A DNA stretch of 64,000 nucleotides from Cupriavidus phytohabitans. Lineage in GTDB: Bacteria > Pseudomonadota > Gammaproteobacteria > Burkholderiales > Burkholderiaceae. Where the stretch lies: positions 1 through 64,000 of the forward strand of contig NZ_AUFE01000040.1 in NCBI RefSeq assembly GCF_000426345.1. The letters run 5' to 3'. Of the stretch, positions 61,512-64,000 are shown piece by piece. Made by a program: the position numbers and the translations under genes. The notes under the pieces were generated by a model, which did not search any database, had not been told where the DNA came from, and saw only the letters and a list, made by a program, of their open reading frames with translations. How positions within the stretch are numbered: position 1 is the stretch's first letter; every line of letters starts with the position of its first letter.

Positions 61512-62675
61512 ATGAACCGCTGCTTCTCCACCGTCGCCACCGCGCCCCCGTCGCGGCTCACCATCCTCGGCCGCGACCTGCTGTTCGTGCTGTGCATGAA
61601 CACGGTGATTGCCGTCAGCCTCAACTACGGTTTCCAGACCGGCGGCACGCTCTGGCACAACTTTGTCTACAGCCAGCTGATCGGCCTGTCGATCTGGCTG
61701 CTGATCGACATCCCGCGCGTCGGCATCTGGTGGAACGACCGGCCGCGCCGCTGGCCCTTCCTGCTGCTGGCTGCCGCCGCGGTGCCGACCGGCGTGGTGA
61801 TCGGCGGCTGGGCCACGCGCGTGGCGCTGGACCTGCCACCCAAGTCGGTGGCCGAAACCGGCGACATGCTGCGCATGTGCCTGGTGGTGGGCATGCTGGC
61901 ATCGGCGTCGATGATCTACTTCTACTGGTCGCGCGAGAAGCTCGCCTACCTGGAGCGCCAGGCTGCCCTTGACGCGCTGCAGCGCGAGGAGGCCGAGAAG
62001 CAACTGGTGCGCGCGCAGCTGATGGCGCTGCAGGCGCAGATCGAGCCGCACTTCCTGTTCAATTCGCTGGCCAACCTCGACGGCCTGATCGCCACCGATC
62101 CGCCCGCCGCGCGCCAGCTGCTGCAGCGCCTGATCGGCTTCCTGCGCATGTCGCTGGCCCACACCCGCGCCGAGCAATGCACGCTGCGGCAGGAGTTCGA
62201 GCTGCTGCGCAGCTACCTCGATATCCAGGGCATGCGCTTTGGCCAGCGGCTGTCGTATGACATTGACCTGCCGCGCGAGCTGGCCAAGGTAGAGATTCCG
62301 CCCATGCTGATCCAGCCGCTGGTGGAAAACGCGGTCACGCACGGCATCGAGCCTTGCATGAGCGGTGGCCATATCCAGCTGTCGGCGCGCGCCGCCGGCG
62401 ACGATGCGGTGCAGGTGATCATTGCCGATACCGGCGTCGGCTTCGGCCATGCATCGGGCAAGGGCTCGGGGCTGGGCATCACCCACGTGCGCGAGCGGCT
62501 GGCACGGATCTTCGGCGCCGCCGCCAGCATGCAGATGGAAGAAAACACGCCGCGCGGGGTGGTGGTGCGGCTGACGCTGCCGCTGGTGCGCCCGGTCGAG
62601 GCGCCGACGCTGACGCATACGGTCACGATGCCGGAGAGCATGTCCGTGCCGTCGCCGGCCATCCAGCGGACCTGA
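61512..62675 (+). CDS. LytS/AlgZ-type sensor histidine kinase
   Basis: A 387-residue kinase with four or more membrane segments in the first 150 residues and no large periplasmic domain. The His-kinase motif is Q-I-E-P-H-F-L-F-N-S-L with His180 as the phosphorylated residue, followed by the ATPase part (P-L-V-E-N-A-V-T-H-G, D-T-G-V-G-F). It pairs with the LytTR regulator encoded 107 bases downstream. Signal unknown. Confidence 0.9.
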   Translation: MNRCFSTVATAPPSRLTILGRDLLFVLCMNTVIAVSLNYGFQTGGTLWHNFVYSQLIGLSIWLLIDIPRVGIWWNDRPRRWPFLLLAAAAVPTGVVIGGWATRVALDLPPKSVAETGDMLRMCLVVGMLASASMIYFYWSREKLAYLERQAALDALQREEAEKQLVRAQLMALQAQIEPHFLFNSLANLDGLIATDPPAARQLLQRLIGFLRMSLAHTRAEQCTLRQEFELLRSYLDIQGMRFGQRLSYDIDLPRELAKVEIPPMLIQPLVENAVTHGIEPCMSGGHIQLSARAAGDDAVQVIIADTGVGFGHASGKGSGLGITHVRERLARIFGAAASMQMEENTPRGVVVRLTLPLVRPVEAPTLTHTVTMPESMSVPSPAIQRT

Positions 62676-62781
62676 CGGGCTGCCGCTGGTGATCGCCTGC
62701 ACGAAGACAACCAGAGGCGCTGCATAGGACAGCGTCATCAGCATCGCCCCGGATTTCCTCACTGCCCCCAACATCGCCCCC

Positions 62782-63630
62782 ATGACCCCGACCCTTCTGA
62801 TCGCCGACGACGAAGCGCTGCTCGCGCGCGTGCTGGAATCCGAACTGAAGTCGCTGTGGCCCGAGGCCCGTATCGTCTCGGTCGTGCACGACGGCGTGGC
62901 CGCGCTGGCCGCCGCACGCGAGCACCAGCCGCGCGTGGCCTTCCTGGATATCCGCATGCCGGGCATGAGCGGCATGGACGTGGCGCGCGAACTGATCGAG
63001 TTTGATATCCCGCCGCTGGTGGTCTTTGTTACCGCCTATGACCAGTTCGCGCTGGAGGCCTTCGAGCGCGCCGCGGTCGACTATGTGCTCAAGCCGGTGC
63101 AGCGCGAGCGGCTGGAGGCGACCGTGTGCCGCCTCAAGGAACGCCTGCAGGCGATGGCGGACACGGCGGACGACCAGGCAGGCGGCGAGTCGGATGACAG
63201 CGCCGAGGCGGAGGCCGCCGTGCTCGACACCGACCGCCTGGGGCAGTTGCTGGCGCGGCTCGAATTTCTCGAGCACGCCACCCCCGGCGGCGCGGCGCAG
63301 CGCCAGTACCTGCGCTTTATCAAGGCGCTGGTCGGGCAGGAGGTCCGCATCATCCCGGTCGACGAGGTGATCTACCTGGAAGCCACCGACAAGTACGTCA
63401 ACGTGGTCTCCAGCGCCGGCGAGGCGCTGATCCGCACCAGCCTGCGCGAACTGACCCAGCAACTGGATCCGGAGCGTTTCTGGCAGGTCCACCGCGGCAC
63501 GGTCGTCAACATCGACTGCGTGGCCAGCGCGGTCAACCAGTCTCTGGGGCGGTTGTCGCTGCGGCTGCGCGACCGGCCCGAGCTGCTGCCGGTGGCCCGC
63601 CAGTACGCGCACCTGTTCAAGCAGATGTAG
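62782..63630 (+). CDS. LytTR-type response regulator
   Basis: A 282-residue regulator. The receiver has Asp10-Asp11, the phosphorylation site Asp56 in F-L-D-I-R-M-P-G and Lys near 105 (V-L-K-P-V). A variable linker (about 125-170, acidic) joins the C-terminal LytTR DNA-binding domain (I-I-P-V-D-E-V-I-Y-L-E-A-T-D-K-Y ... F-W-Q-V-H-R-G-T-V). AlgR/YpdB-like. Confidence 0.92.
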   Translation: MTPTLLIADDEALLARVLESELKSLWPEARIVSVVHDGVAALAAAREHQPRVAFLDIRMPGMSGMDVARELIEFDIPPLVVFVTAYDQFALEAFERAAVDYVLKPVQRERLEATVCRLKERLQAMADTADDQAGGESDDSAEAEAAVLDTDRLGQLLARLEFLEHATPGGAAQRQYLRFIKALVGQEVRIIPVDEVIYLEATDKYVNVVSSAGEALIRTSLRELTQQLDPERFWQVHRGTVVNIDCVASAVNQSLGRLSLRLRDRPELLPVARQYAHLFKQM

Positions 63631-63690
63631 GGATGGCGGCAGGCGGCGCGGCCGCCACCCGGCTGCAGCGGGGCGCGGTTTTCCTCTATG

Positions 63691-63716
63691 ATGCGGGCTT
63701 CGGCCCGCATTTTTTG
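63691..63716 (+). terminator. Intrinsic terminator after the response-regulator gene
   Basis: ATGCGGGC-TTCG-GCCCGCATTTTTT: an 8-bp stem with a stable UUCG tetraloop and a T run. Confidence 0.9.
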
Positions 63717-63782
63717 TTGGCTGGCCGCATCACTCCCGCATCACTCCCGCCGCAGCCCGCTACCGCACCTTCCGCCCGCGCC

Positions 63783-64000
63783 ATGTCCACCGCCGCTCTC
63801 GATCCCGTCCGCAATCCGCTTCGCCATGACGCCCAGGTGATCGGGCTGGTCGGGCTGGCGCATGGGGTCTCGCATTTCTATCACTTGCTGCTGGCGCCCC
63901 TGTTTCCGTGGATCAGGGCCGAGTTCGGGCTGAGTTATGCGGAGCTGGGCCTGCTGATGACGGTGTTCTTCGCCGTGTCGGCGGTGGTGCAGACCGCCTC
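63783..64000 (+). CDS. MFS transporter, N-terminal part (cut by window edge)
   Basis: The first 72 residues of a major-facilitator protein. After a short polar start, a first transmembrane helix contains G-V-S-H-F-Y-H-L-L-L-A-P-L-F-P-W, then E-L-G-L-L-M-T-V-F-F begins the second. The F-Y-H-L-L-L-A-P pattern recalls fosmidomycin-resistance/Fsr-like and nitrate/cyanate-type carriers. The rest lies outside the window. Confidence 0.75.
   Translation, partial: MSTAALDPVRNPLRHDAQVIGLVGLAHGVSHFYHLLLAPLFPWIRAEFGLSYAELGLLMTVFFAVSAVVQTA

Overview
The window is GC-rich DNA from a betaproteobacterium of the Burkholderiaceae, most likely Cupriavidus. The evidence is the gene order (rpsF-priB-rpsR-rplI-dnaB; alanine-type aminotransferase-hom-thrC; ssuEADCB and cysTWA-cysB), a 3-hydroxybutyrate oligomer hydrolase typical of polyhydroxybutyrate producers, and the protein sequences. 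Genus and all functions are judged by eye; no search was run.

Positions 1 to about 13,600 are an accessory region. It opens with the 3' end of an IS66-family element. Next come a RecD2-like helicase gene (minus strand) and a divergent gene with a helicase-associated (XPB N-terminal-like) domain but no motor. An overlapping operon of three tyrosine recombinases plus a small coiled-coil protein (5224-10696) follows. The element ends near 10,851 inside an SRAP/YedK-type gene. That gene was the third member of a small SOS operon whose LexA box survives at 11767-11786. Two 3' tRNA fragments, Pro-like (minus) and His (plus), flank a segment carrying a type IV pilin gene. The pilin gene has a sigma-54 promoter and four near-identical palindromes upstream of it.

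From about 13,600 onwards the window looks like core chromosome. It holds lexA with two LexA boxes, an asparaginase, the rpsF-priB-rpsR-rplI operon, dnaB, a PhoU-like/Pit phosphate pair, an NlpC/P60 lipoprotein, a PIN-PhoH ATPase, a peroxiredoxin and an Mth938-like protein. Then come the aminotransferase/hom/thrC block and a molybdenum-cofactor block (moeA, moaD, moaE) with crcB. From 33.8 to 45.1 kb lies an acyl-CoA block: a TetR regulator, enoyl-CoA hydratase, a complete branched-chain-type ABC importer, an acyl-CoA ligase, 3HB-oligomer hydrolase and a MaoC-type hydratase. It probably imports a carboxylic acid, activates it and feeds it to beta-oxidation-like steps.

clpB (with a sigma-32-like promoter) and a ferritin-like gene follow. 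A sulfur block then runs from 49.1 to 60.8 kb: sulfate-binding protein, the ssu sulfonate system, a degenerate EAL protein, a frameshifted hydrolase, the cysTWA sulfate importer and CysB. The window ends with an Mpo1-like membrane protein, a LytS/LytTR two-component pair and the start of an MFS transporter.
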